A stretch of DNA of 62,000 bases from positions 412,501 through 474,500 of the forward strand of contig JAQGDQ010000090.1 in the NCBI GenBank assembly GCA_030141605.1, read 5' to 3'. This document shows positions 37,430-51,300 of the stretch, piece by piece. Both the position numbers and the translations under genes were made by a program. The notes under the pieces are model-generated. The model was not told where the DNA came from. It worked only from the letters and a program-made list of their open reading frames with translations, and made no database searches. Positions within the stretch are counted from its first letter, which is position 1, and each line of letters begins with the position of its first letter. The stretch comes from Tubiluchus corallicola (Eukaryota > Priapulida > Priapulimorpha > Priapulimorphida > Tubiluchidae).

Positions 37430-38865
37430 TTGCTCTTCCTCCAAAAACAGGTGAAATCACAGGGGAGAAAACTGTCTGCGACATGTTCGGTGAATACGCC
37501 ATTTCTAATTTGTCCTTCCGCAAGTCGGCTGAACATGACGCCATTAAATCCGAGCATTTTAGAAACGCGTTTCATATGCTAGCAATATTACTAGCAGTTT
37601 TCTGTAGCTCCTGTGTGACAAGCTGCTTTTTGCCAGATGCACTTATGCTGTCAGTGATTATTCGAATCGAAAATAAGGAAATCACAGTCACAAGTAATTA
37701 GAGGCCGATAGCACTCTCCTCAATGTTTAGCAAACTTCTTGAAATCTTACTGTTAAACAAGTACGGCTATTTACTTTTGACGACGCCAAACCAATTTGGT
37801 TACCTTGATAAATTAGGAACAGAAATGTTACTATATACCATGAAAGAGTTTACTGATTATTATCGGCGTGAAAGTCCAGCTCACCCTTTATTTTTGGATG
37901 CGTTAAAAGCTTTTGATAGAGAGAATTACTATAAACTGTTCTTTAAGCTAATAGATATCGGTTTTCCAAATATTGTCATTCGTTTTATTATTCACAGCAA
38001 AACAGGCTAGTAAGGTGGGGAAATTTTAATTCTGCGATGTTTAAGGTCGGAAATGGGGTTAGCCAAGGCGTGAAAATGTTTCCTATACAATACTTTCGAG
38101 ATTTAAGCGTAAATCTTTCATCAACTGGTCTCGGTTGCCAAATTGGAAATACATACATTAATTACCTGATGTTTGCTGTTTATCCTGTTTATCGCTGACG
38201 ATGCGTGTTTAATAGCATCGACTACAACAGCTCTGCAAACTCTAGCGGATACATTGTCCGTTACGCAGACAAACATGACATGATGATAAATGTCGAAAAA
38301 ACGAAACTTCTGACTATTACTCACACTACAATGCGCCATTGCAGTTTTGGGCCTGTTATTGTAGCTGTTAGCATAATTCGTCCGTGCGAAATTGAGAAAT
38401 ACCTCGGCCGTATAATTTCCGGAGATAACAAGGACAATATTTATATTATTAGGCAACGAACTATTTACTATGTTAGAGCAAATAGAATCATGAGAAAATT
38501 TTGTCATTGTTAAAATAAGGTTAAAACTCGCTTGTTCAATTCTTGTTGTAACTCATTCTATGGTATGGCAACATGGCGGCATTTTTACAATTACAGTTTG
38601 AACAAACTTAAAGTAATTCATAACATCTCTAAACGGAAACTATTCAATTATTCATATGATGACAGTGCTAGAACTATTTCAGTAAATTATAATGTTTACG
38701 TACTTTGATTTTGTATTTAGTTAAAATGACTTACAGTTTGTACATGAGGGTAATTCATAGTTCAAATTCATTAATTAGAGCATTATCTCAAAGTGAAGTG
38801 GCTTACATTTCTGACATTAGAAGACAGTGGAAGGAATTATTATAGAGAAGTTGTAGTTAGTCAAA
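37430..38865 (+). mobile_element. Decayed non-LTR retrotransposon, plus strand, second family
   Basis: Frames give SAEHDAIKSEHF (about 37526-37565), RPIALSSMFSKLLEILLLNK (37703-37762), LFLDALKAFDRENYYKLF (37888-37945), FKVGNGVSQGVK (38042-38078), YLMFA with most of the ADD box degraded (38163), EKTKLLT, EKYLGRIISGDNKDN (38393-38440), RANRIMRKFCHC and a C-terminal block up to about 38860. Stops and shifts separate them. Its block spacing differs from the 33.7-34.9 kb element, so it is a different family. Confidence 0.85.
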
Positions 38866-40210
38866 TTTGTGTCCTAAGCATAGTAGGATCTTTTTAAATC
38901 TGTGTGTATAATATGTAATGTTGTAAATATTATGTAATTGCAGTGTTTGTTTTTTATTTGTGTACAAAACTATGAATTTGATTCGAAATAAAAAGTTAAA
39001 TGAAATCAAAATAAATAAATTTTTTTTTCTCTTGGTCTCTCTCTACCTCCCCCCCTCTCTCTGTCTGCCTCTCTGTTGGTCTGTTTCTCTCTCTTTCTTT
39101 CAGTTTCTGCCACTCTCTCTTTCCCTCTTTCTTTTGCTTTAGGGCAGTGTAACCTTAATACATTTTTGAAACATAGACGTTTAACACAACACACCGCTTG
39201 TCCTTGCGGAGCCGGCATCTTCTGTCTGACCGTCCTCTATAAGGTCAACAGTCAGAAAGGATTTTAGTTTTCTATAGGAGTAGGAGGTGCGTTAGGAGCA
39301 GGTGACCTCCACCGTATTTACGTAAGTACGACCTGCTACAGCAAATAAGAGTTGATATGCGTTATAAAAAACTTAATTAAACTTTTGCGTTACCGGTTTC
39401 TAATGAAGACCGTCACAAATAAAAACCATTATATTTTTTAACATTGGCATATTTGCTGATCAGTAAAGGAGCTTATGTGCAAAGGATCATATCTACAAAT
39501 TTTGAGTAAAGTGAAAGTTTTGCACATGGTAATTTTGCAATGCAGAATTTGAACCCTAGTCTAGAAAAAAGTATACGTCAGCTAATACGTTGCCTTAGCT
39601 TTTGAATTTAATTTTGTTCTACATTCCAACGAAGTTAATTATAATTTAATAAAAGAAGTTTATTTTATTTGTACAATCAGTTTTACAATCAATGCACAAT
39701 GCGGATAGGACAGGTAATTTTACTGAATAAAATAAAATCCGAAGTGCATTGGAAACTGTGACTTGTAATTCTCATATTTTCAACAATGATTTGCAAAATG
39801 TCATATCTTCAATTAATTTTTAACTCTTTCAGTAATACGACTTATCAAAAATTTTGAAAAATAAGAAAACAAATTCCATGTGATCTAAAAGTTATAAAGT
39901 ATATATGAAGTACGTACTTTCGCTATTTTTGTGATAGCAAAAATTTTTTCACTTAGATGTTACTACACTTTTTTGCAAGTGAGCTCCTCAGTAGATGCCT
40001 TCTAATTGGCAACTACTAATTAACCTGCAAGCGCAATTCAGGTAATGTTTAAAATGAATGATTTTACTCGGTTTTAGTTTACGTTTTTCAAGCTGACTGT
40101 TGTTCTTACTGCATTACTAAATCTTACACTGAAAACTAAAATATTAATTTGTAAAAACTTTTTATATTAAGTGTGTTCTGCAAAGAGATAAATAAAAAAG
40201 TGGTATAATA
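38866..40210. other. Intergenic DNA with a CT-rich stretch
   Basis: Holds an imperfect CT-rich block at about 39030-39135 and otherwise AT-rich DNA. No gene recognised. Confidence 0.5.
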
Positions 40211-40241
40211 ACACACACACGCACGCACGCGCGCACGCACG

Positions 40242-40293
<52 letters not shown>

Positions 40294-40320
40294 CTCTCTC
40301 TCTCTCTCTTTCTCTCTCGA
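40211..40320. repeat. (CA)n/(CG-CA)n-(CT)n microsatellite
   Basis: CACACA and CGCACG units followed by CT units. Confidence 0.95.
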
Positions 40321-42002
40321 TAGTAAGCAAAACGATGTTTACGGAGAATAAATAAAGAAAGAAATAACTGTATGAGAACCAAGTAGATTTTGCTATTGTA
40401 AGATCTTAATTAACTTGAAATAGTGAGGGAACACTATTTCTCTTCCAAACTGAGTAAGGGAACGCGTCATCCTTACGTATTCCCACAGCAGCAGCACGCC
40501 ACTTGTACCAAGTAACATTAATTCAACTGGTTCTGGTTATTATACTATTTCATTAGACTATTGGTTAGAATTTTTGTTAGTACATCATGCTTTCCTGTGG
40601 TGTTACAATATGCACTAAACTTCGAGTTATTATGTTATTACATTACGCGTTAATTTTTGTCCGTATTACAATATCGCGCGTTTATTACTTTATCTGTTTG
40701 TAGCACTCGGTGGTGATGGTATAGCCAGTCATTTCTTGGCCTCTGTGCGCTGACTACATGTCAAAATGTCCGTTAAATACAATTCGAAGCAACAGAATGA
40801 AAATAATAAACTACAGCATGAACTTTGAAAAAACTACTCCTTTTTACATAAATTGTATTTTCATTTTTGAAAAACAGTTAATACACATCTGTTGTCAAAC
40901 AGTTGTACATTAATCTTTATAAATTACAAGTAATATGATGTTAATGACAATAAATAAAAAATGCTGCCTGCAGTTGAAAAAAGCTATAAATAAACCACCC
41001 TACAAAATCTTTTCCAAAACATTTACAGCTAAAAAATACATTACGTGCAAGCACATTACATTTAAAGCTTGTAGGCCTATGGTATAGTATTAGTTGATTT
41101 AACACAAGACTTTTTTAGGAAGAAGTAATTACAGCTCACTGCAAACAAGGCGATATGGCTTTAGCTTTCTAGATCAGTTTTTATGCTCACAAAAAGCTGC
41201 ACACTGAAATCTAAGAGAAAACTATGTCAAGCTAAAGCCAGCTTCAATGTATAAAGCTGTAAAATTTTAAAGCTCTAGGCCTATATAGTGTAACACTTAA
41301 GGCTTTTCATTAAGCAGGCCTAGCGTCACAAATTAAAGAAACATTAAAAATAACTATAGCGTAACTAAAAGCAATAGAGCATTAGGCCTACGTAAGTGAG
41401 AGTAAATCAGTTTTGCAATTTTTTGAATGATGTAATGCTATCTGCTAAGCAGGTCAATGCTATAGTAGCTCTTCAATTTAGCATTAAAATAAAGTGCCAA
41501 AGCTTAGAACAGTATAGAATTTACAACTACACTAAGTACTGCTCACGTCTCGAGTGTGATATGTTAATATCCTTGGGCAGAAACAATTCATTTAACCAAT
41601 AAATAATAAATTATTATTAGTAGCACGCCCATATTACAAGAAACAAGTTTAACACGTTTAAATAGATTTACCTTTTATAAAGATAAAGCACAGACAGAAA
41701 AAACACAATTAAGCATTACATTATCATCAAGAAAATAAAATTGACTCTGGGTATCTAATAAATCAACCAGTCCTATGATATAGTCCTCATGTTTTATATC
41801 GCTTGAACACTGCCCTACAATCAAACAGAAATTCCTCAGTCATAGCGTCACTGAAAGTTCTGGAAGTTGTTTATGTATAAGTACAAGGTGATGTGGTTTT
41901 ACTTCGCGCAATAAATTAAACAGTATTTGTAGTTATACAACGATCTTCATCATTAGAATATAAAACTGTTATTATTGTTTTTCATTTTCCACCTGCGACT
42001 TA
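40321..42002 (-). other. Region downstream of EYA, probably holding its 3' UTR
   Basis: No coding exon seen on either strand. No clear AATAAA on the minus strand within the first kilobase after the EYA stop, so the transcript end is not placed. Confidence 0.4.
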
Positions 42003-45000
42003 TCACAATATGCGTGATTCCAAGGCACGGCGAAAGATTTCTAAACTTGAGCGACTTGATATCTTCCAAAACGGAAAATTCATCTGAAAATAAATTACGT
42101 CATTAAAGATTGGTACAAAGAAAAATCTGAACATTTCAAGTGAAATTCTGACCCATCGGATCAGTACCCGAGACGCTTATATAAATGTGTTTTGTAAACA
42201 TATTTCTTTATTTCCAGAATTGAAAATGAAGCCCTGTGAGCTTAAATCAAATCTCTTGAATCTCTTCTGCTGCATGTCAGAATTTTTTTATACCCGTTTC
42301 ACTCCTACAACAACATTAAACTCAATTAAGTTCATTAAAATTAGACTCTCTAGGTGGTAAAAAAAGAACACCTAAATAAATGCTACATCTATGTTAATAT
42401 CAAAAGATAAAAAAGAAAAAATTCTAGCTGAAATTATTTAGAATTGCTAACTTTATATGAGCTTATCTTAAATCAGTAACCTACCTGCTTTGCAGCAGCT
42501 TCTTCCTCTTTCCCATCACCGATTACCATAAAGTAGGAGTCATGCCCAAATCGTGTAGCTATCCGCTCAAAACAAGAGCGCTTTCCTATAAAAAATTGTC
42601 AAAATAATCAAAAGCAAATAAAACCGAAAAAGAACTCATACTGAGACAAAATTTACCAAAGTTCCACAACCGCATTTATAATTTGTTTGTTAGGCCTGAC
42701 GCTTCAAATATTACGCACTTTTACACTAAATTTCAATATGATAAGAAGTTTAAATTTTCAAGTTTTAAAAGACAGTCGAAGCAATTGAAATATTTTTGCT
42801 TTTTAACAATCCACTCGGCTTATGAACAAATAAAATTACAATAATTTATATTGACATTATGCGCGGCATTCGCGAATAACAATGTAACAGATATTGATTA
42901 CAGCTGAAAAATGTTATTTTTAATAAATAAGTTCTAAGTCAGTTTTTGATAAATAACGGCACAACTGTATTGATTAATCCATAAAGAATTACAATATAGC
43001 AGACACTGAGTACATTTAAAATGATTTGTTTTTGCATAATTGTTTTGCTATGCATTCATAAACAGAGCTAATAATTTATCGAAAAACTAATCACTTCATT
43101 TGAAGATATCGCCTCTGAAAACGAAATAATTCAAATAAATTAAATTTAATAGAAATATTTTGATGATGTGACTTCCCGAAACGTACGTTCACATTTAGTA
43201 AACGCGTCAATACAATTAAGTTCATTTCAGGTTTTTTCAACGGCTAAATTTACAATTCCCCAGACGCAGGAAATTAGATCGTGATGCGGATTAGGACTAG
43301 GGTTAGGATCAGGATTAGGGCTAGGGTTAGGGTTGGGTTAGGGTTTGGGTTATTTAAATGTTACTGTTATAATTAGGATATTTAAATTGACAGGAGAATT
43401 GTAAACTTCTTCCAGTTCAACTTATTTTTCTATAAACCTTATGATACATATTGCAAGACAGGATTAAAAATATGAAATTACTCATGAAACGCGTTATGAA
43501 AAAACTAATTAATTCAACTTTATAAAAATTATTAGGTAAACTATTTTTATCATTTTGACTTTTCATATACTCACCCCCTCTAGCGGCGCTGTAGACATTT
43601 TCGATGCTGAATGGTGCAGCCAAATTGTAAAGCATCAATTTTGCCAGTGCGGGTAGCAATCGTGTTTGTGTCACCAACACATTAACATGGTGGGGCCTGA
43701 AGTAAATGAGAATCAGGTGTGATTAAGACTGCATCCTGTAACTCTTACTATAGCAAATGTATAAATAACCATTGGAAAAAACAAACTAAACAGATTTCAC
43801 TTTTGGTCGTGCCTCTAGCTATCTTTTTATAGAGTTTAGCAACAATGCAAACCCAAATCAAGAAACTCATTATGTTGGTGGATATAGCGAGACCGGGATC
43901 TAGCAAAATCACTATCAAGAACAACCGTTGGATATGGGACAATGAGCTGATTCATTAGTTGTACACCTTTCCTCAACGATAGAAACAGTCGGAGACAGTA
44001 TGCTTAGTTACAAATCAATTTGCTAACCAGGCCTGGTGTTACTTAACCTCAGTTGCTAAGCAGACACAGTGACCACTCAGCGATTTTTACCGGTATTTAT
44101 TACCCTATTGTGTGTTACACACCTGGATAAGATTAGAGTGAGTATCTCTTTAGCCAAGGTCATCCATCCATCACAGTAATTCAGGATCGAAGTGATCAAA
44201 TTGAGCCACTGTTCGCGAAGGGGAGGATCTAGCAGACCTGAAAATATTCAATGGGAACGAGTCTTTACGTGATACACACAAGTTTAGACGATTTTTATGC
44301 TTCTTAAAACGTAACTCAAATGTAAACGTGATCTAAAAAGCAAAAATTTTACAGTTATCAAATTTTACCTGTCAGATTGTGTTGATAAGCGTTATAGAGT
44401 TTCTGTATCCTTCGATACCTGATAAGCAACCATTTATCCTCTTCGCGTATTTGCGGGTCAATCTCGTTGTAATATTGGTCTCTGCAATGATGTTAATTTG
44501 ATTTTCGCGGGACGGAATGAACAAGTAAATGTAGAAAAACCCAAACGTACACATATAGTTGAATAAAAATTTTCTAGATAACTTGTAAAATTTTACAAAC
44601 AAACAAACAATAAAAAAATGATTTTTCATGCAAATAATGTTGTTATCCAGTAATAGACCTTTTTCACCAGGCAATTCCTTCGTTCTGTCCCGTCCTACAT
44701 CAACAACTGATAGTTCAATTGAACCTTACAGAAAAAATAAAGAAAGTAATAAGAAGGAAAGAAAACAAGAAAAAAAGGAAGTGAAAGAGTGAAGGTAGGA
44801 AAGTAGGAATTTTTAAACGAACGAATAAATAATCCACAGTTATTATTGACGTACCCGTTTTGCCTTCCATTTTCGTAAACGAGTCCCGGCACATCGTAAA
44901 CATGTTGGTGCATAGTTGGCTGAAAAATGTTTATTCTAGTCAAGATTCAAATTGCTGACTTTATTTAAGATAAAGTACCAAGTACAGACGTTAAAGTACT

Positions 45001-45373
45001 GACTCCACACTCAGGGATAAAACAACGATTTTAATCAAAGTAAAAAGTGCTGATTTCAGGCAAGATTGAAGCATTGATTCTATAAAAGGAACGTACATGT
45101 AATGATGTTAGTTGAAAGTGCCACCTTTCAAGGTGAACGTACCGCCCTAGTCAAGGTGGGAGTAGTGATTCTAGTCTAGGTGAAAATGCTGATTCAAGCC
45201 TAAGTGAACAATCGTGCACAATTACTCTGCAAATTTCTCAAGTTGGGCAATTAAAAATTAAAGAAACACAAAATCAAACTTACTGAAAGATCGTCGTAGA
45301 AGAAATGTGAAACTAAAACAGTGAACAGAAGTTCTTCCATCTGTTTGCCAAGTTGAATACCCATTTCTCTGTC
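42003..45373 (-). CDS. EYA: EYA domain exons, C-terminal 228 residues
   Basis: Seven small exons: 45373-45284 (phase 0), 44919-44855, 44481-44369, 44237-44123, 43696-43575, 42585-42485 and 42083-42003. They read [17 protein letters not shown], a shortened linker [68 protein letters not shown], the GDGKEEE acid motif of the HAD core at 42485-42585, and [17 protein letters not shown]. The linker is some twenty or more residues shorter than in vertebrate EYA, and the tail ends LESRIL instead of the usual LELEYL type. Confidence 0.92.
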
Positions 45374-48300
45374 CTGAAAGACACGATCAAACGTTTGCTC
45401 AAGATGTTTTTATGTGATGACTAACAGCTTCGCTGAGGAATAGCCATAACTTTAACATTGCAAATGTTAGTCGCCACCTGAGTCCTTTGCTGATAGAAAG
45501 AATTTAGAGCAATACAAACTGAATAATGTCAAATGACTTATCACTGAAAATTAACCATATTGTGATAAATCATTGGTTAGCTGTTTCTAGATACATTTAA
45601 AAAATGAACAGTGCGCTTACTATAGCCTGTTATTTAGTGCAGCCAAATTTAGCATTAGCGAAATGAGTACAAAGTTTGAAGATTCATAAGCTAAACTGAC
45701 CTTTCCGTACTTCCGCGCAAAGGAGCCTGTCAGCAAACTTTGGAACAAAAGTATGGTTTCGTCCAGGTCCCAAATGAAGACCCGCCTCTGAACTGCTAGT
45801 CTGTCATTTGGCCTAGCTTGTGAGCATATCTTTTCTAAGTGCTCCAAATCTGTAGAGACTTCGGCGTTATCTGTAAAACTGCTTCTAGTAGGATCAGAGA
45901 AAAATCCTGCGTGCCATTCGGGATGTGCCGCAAACTCTGAAGGTATCAGCGTTATTGGTATACGCTTTGTGGTGCCAGGAGGCCCAGGAGTTGACAAAAC
46001 GACTTCATTAACACGTATTCTTTGAGGTAGGATTTGTTTGTCATCACCGGGCAGTGGCCAGTTCTCGTATGCTTCACTTGGTAGGGGTTTCTTTTGCAGA
46101 TTAACGTCTCGATAATCTACACTTGAAATATCATGGCCTTGTACTTCGTCAAAAGAAGGCTCTGATTGAAAAGTTTTCACAACAGGAGATTGATTCAGTA
46201 TTGTTCCACCATGATAGGGCGGAACTTCATAATGTTCTTTTATCTGGCTGTCGGGTAACCTATAATCAGGTGCTGTAGATGTGGGTAGAATTGCATTTCT
46301 TTGCTTGTCTTGATCAATTTCTCTGTTGAACTGTTCATTGGCAGCTGCAACTCTACCTGCCATGTGACCTCTAGATCGGAGTTTTGGAGTCTTGTCATCA
46401 GATGAAGAATCGGAACTCGGGTCTTCATAATTCCACACCTTTACTTGAGGGTTGAAACTCAACCGCTTAGGGGGTGCCTTCTTCTTCCTAGGAAGTGTAC
46501 AGTAGTCAGGAACATTAGACGTTGGTGGCATGACAACTTCATCTTGTTCGCTTGCACTGTTAAGTTTTGTGTGCATATCTGTCAAAGCATCAAACAGTTC
46601 TGGGAATCTCCCGCTACTTTTAATAATGTCATTGCTTTGTACCTGCTGCTCATTTGCATTGCGATTACTATAAGACATTGGTACATTTGAACTCAACAGA
46701 ACAGCAGGTCGTTGGTATGGAGATGCTGGATTGTTTGAGCTTTCACGTACAGTGTTTGTGGAACAGTCTTCATGAGAATTACCAATCATATCTAATCGTT
46801 CTGGAAGTGAAGATGACATACGCTTAGTGAGATTTCCATAATGCATAGCGCCTACATCTTCATTGGCACGTCGAATTGGAATTTCTCTTTGTGATAAGTT
46901 AACTAACTGTTGAGCAGAATTGCATGCAGGAAATGAACTTCTTGACTTGTTCCTGATGTCTGTTGGTTCTTTTCTATATATAGTAATTTTATCAGGCACT
47001 TGGAAATTGTTTGTATCAAGTCTTGTGGTTCTACTGGGAGAGGTTTCTGTATTTGACATGCTTTTATGATCACCTACAGCTTTCTCAGTGAGATGCGTTT
47101 GCTTTGGTGTTACAGGTTGCTTGCTATAGAAAGTGACAATATGATCTGGGATGGTAGTTTTAACCTCGGCATTTTCTCTCTGTGTAACGTCTGTAGTTCT
47201 TGGAGTGCTTTTTGCCAGTTTTTGCTCTCTGTTACTTTGTATTCTGTTTATTGGAACAGGAATGCGCGACCTGGGTTGTTTTGTTCTCATCGCATCCTGA
47301 CTATCACTTTGCTCTGCTTTGTCTTGTTTCATACCAACTTGTGCAGGATAAATCCAGCTGTTGTCTCTTAAATGCATCTTAACAGAATCAATATTGTTAG
47401 TAGTTGTACTAACGTCACTATTTGGCGATTTGAAATCGCTTGTTTCTGTTGTAGGAATTGAGCCAGAGTTTTCTTGTAGTTCAGTATCAACTCTTCTCAG
47501 CTCACTAAAACTTGGTGCAGTCTTGTGCAACTGTGAGGGATGATCCCTAGTTTCTGGATGCACTAGAGGATTTACTTGCAAACGTGAGAAAGTATCACCA
47601 GCATCATTGTACAAATGTTCTTGGTTACATTTTTCTTCAGTAGCCATCTTCTGTGGGCCAGTTGCAGCAGCATTTGCCAATTCTGAAAAGCCTCTTGTGT
47701 AACTTGGTTTTTCGGTAAATTTTTCCATGTACTTTTCATTAGGCACTTCAACGTCTGTTGCTGGCCATCTGGTGCTTGTCCCAGAATTTGTTTGGGGGCC
47801 GAATCTCCCAAAGCTGGATGTTTCAGCTGATTGTGGCTGATATGTACTAAGGTTATTTGCTTTGGATGAAACTGTTTCTGAAGTAGAAGGCATGTTTATG
47901 GAGGTGTCAAAGCCTGGAAATGAATGGGATCTAAAATCATTCTTACTACTTGATTGTGAAAATTTTCCAGGTATAAATTTGACTGGTATAATTGGCTGGC
48001 CCAGCGTGAGAGGAGGTCTGTCTGGAAATTTAGAGTAAATTGGCGCAGAAAGCTCATTCTTATCTGAAAATACATTACTTGCACTTTTCTGAGGCTGCAC
48101 ATTAACATAGTTGTGAGATCTCCCAGTTTCTAAGAATGGTGAAGGACTTCTAACTTGTGAAATCTGCTCATCAGACTTTGGACTGAAAGGTCTAGTAAAA
48201 TGTTCGGGACTTCCTTCATAAGCTGGTTTCATAAATAACCCTTCAGTATCTTCATCATCAGTATATGAGTTCATTTCAAGTTTTTTTATCAAGCTATCTT

Positions 48301-51300
48301 CCAGCTTTTTGTTATAGTCATCATCATAATCTGGGATGGGTTTTGCTGGGAGTGTTTTATAAGAATCAGCGGGCAATGTGCTCAAGACAGGCTCAGACGA
48401 CACTCGATACAGAGTCGTAATTGGTGGAAAATATCTTCCTGGTGAGCGTAATGGGGATAAGGGTGGGGAAGTTGATTCTGCATTACTCCATTCACGTTGA
48501 AAACTGGGAACTGGTCTGGTTGATTTTGGTATTTTAACAGTAGGTTGCTTGTATGTAGCCATTCCACTCTTTGGCAAGTCATCCACAATAGGAGCAGCAT
48601 GCACACCGAATGAGCCTGGAGGCTGATAAATAGGAGGCTTTCTTCTTGTAAACTGATCTGAGGCAGAGGCAAATTTTGGATATTCAGGCAAATTTGCTCT
48701 GTCTTTTGATGTTTCTAAAAGGTTATCTCTCGAAGAATCTTCCTTAAAAACAAAAGAAACACTGCCATCTTTGTTAGTCACTTTACTGGCATTAATTGGT
48801 TTATAAGTAGATTCTTGTTGAGCAGGTGTGACGCTGTTATCATTTGGTCTTTTAGCTTCGTGTGGTATGGGGGGTATCATAGATGGGCTAGGAGGTTTTT
48901 GGGAAAGCTCATTGTCAAGAGATGCATGCAAATCTTTCCATGTCATATCACCTAACATAGGTTCTGAAACAGATCTATTGTGGAATGTCTTTCGTGTAGG
49001 TACTGGACTACTACCAAGCACTCCCTTATTTCTTAATAGATTTCGCCTCTCTGTCATTTTCTTTAGCCATGCAGTGCTTGGGTCAGCTGTGGTGGAATGG
49101 CTTTCTGGAGCAGATGGTTGTGATGTTTCTTTCTGAGAAAATGTTTTTGGCATTGACTTGTTGTCTGACAACTGCATAATTTGGCTTTCCGCAAACTGGT
49201 GAGGTATTGCAGTTGCGTCATTTAGATCAGAACCTGTTCTCTCAGCCACTCTTTGGTTTACTGATAGGTCAGTGTCGCGTCCTTGTGTATCTCGAGTAAC
49301 ATGTTCAGGGCTGGGATAGCTGGACAGATTTTCCTTTGGCAAAAGGTTTCGTGGGAAATAGAAGGATGAATTCTCAGCTGAGCTTTTTTTTGTACTGTTG
49401 CAGTCACTTCGTGGTTGTGCAATACTAATCAAACTGGGAGTAGAATTTTGAAAAGCAGAAGTGGATTTCCCAATTACGTAATCATTAATGGCACCTTCTC
49501 GAATGCCTTGTTCCTGATCAGTTTCAGGTTGGTTACTTTGAGGATAATTTAAGATTTCTTTAGCATATGGCATTATACCTATGCCATCAGTTTTTTGCTT
49601 GTTCTCATCTTCTTGAGTGGCACTAAAATTTTGTAATGTTTTGTCACTAAGATGAAGAGAATCGCCCAGTGGTCTTTGTTTTCTTGTTGGGTCATCAGGT
49701 CTCGAAAATGACCCAATTGTACTTACAGCATTTACATCTCTTACAGTTGGGCTCATTGGTTTTAGCCATCCATCTGACTGCCACGTATAGCCAGTCAGCT
49801 TTGATGGTTCTTGAATACTGTCATGAACTTTGCTTGCATCTACACTTGTAGATGGTGCTTGATGATCATGCTTATTGGTAGGTATTGGGTGCAGAATTTT
49901 GTTGATTTCTTCCTGCAGTTTTTGAGACCGAACAACAATTTCAGGATTAATGGGAGTTTTACTAGTTTCAGGTCTATCATGATTTTGCCAATCATTAGCA
50001 AATAAGCTGTTGTAACTGGGTGGACTGGTTAAGTTCTTATCTACTGAATGCCTTACGGAAGACAGAGAATCAGTAACTGCGCCATCAGAGTTTGTTTTGT
50101 AAGGCGAAGCAGCTTGGATTCCACTGGCATCTGCATTGCTGCCTGACTTGCTCTGAGTACTTTTGTCAACAGTGTTCTTTTCAGAGTCCTTTTTATACCA
50201 TCCAGCACTAGTTTCCTCATTAGCAACCGTGTCCTTTTTCATTTTTACACCTAACAATGAAACTAAGTCAGTATCACTATTTTTGTCAATTTGAACTTTA
50301 GAAAATGGCACATTTGTTTGCGGTGCAACATTTTCCTGGGGGTTTGACAAGGCTTTACTACCTGGTAATGAAGTAAGTGTTTTCCCACTGTGACTGACAA
50401 TTAATGACCTAATTTCATCGTTCTGAGGCACTCCTTGTCTGGCTTCTTCATGTCCATGTGATGTTTCCTTTGGTATCGTTATTGGTTTATGCAGTGGCTG
50501 GCTAGATGCTTCTGCCACTGAATTTTGTGTTGCTGATCTCTTTTGAGTGCTTTCCTTGTTTTGTCCGTTTTGAGTGACTTTGTCTAAAGTACTTCCGGAA
50601 TGATTGGAATACAGCATTTGTTTTATTGGTTTCTTGATGTCTTTTAGCAGAGAAAGTTGAGGAGAACTATCAGTGGACACTGATCGAATAAATTGCTTCC
50701 ACATAGAAGAATCAGCTTTATTAGGGTCAGCACTACTTCGTCTCATCTTACTTCTTCCCCTTCGCGAATCTAACATTTTGTTCCAAGGTGTTGCAGTTGA
50801 AATCATAGCTTTATCGGGGTTAGCGAATGATATTTTGTCGGAAATTTTTGATTTTACACTTGTTGTTGGAGTTCTACTTTGAGTAGATGCTAGCTGCTTA
50901 GTATTTGCATCTGCAAGCTTTGTCTTAGCATCCAACTGACCTGCTGATGATGTTTTTGCTTGCAGCACTCTGTCGTGTTGGACATTAGGGTTTCGGTTTG
51001 GCATTGCAAACTCAGAGTCTATTTCTGCTTTTGTGGATGTCATTGCTTGCAACCATTGCTGTACAGGTGACATTGGGGGAGTTCTATTCTCACCATGTAA
51101 GAGATTTGACACATTTTGATTGTTTTTGGCAAAACTAGGATTATTACTAATTGGCAATTGATCAGAAAGCATGCTGTAAGACAGATAACTTGTTTTTGGT
51201 ATTTCCAGATCACTAAAAGAAACAGTGGAAGCAACAGAATCAGTCATACTCTGTTCTAGCGATTCGTCAGCATTTAGTAATTCGGAGTTTTCTCCTGGCC

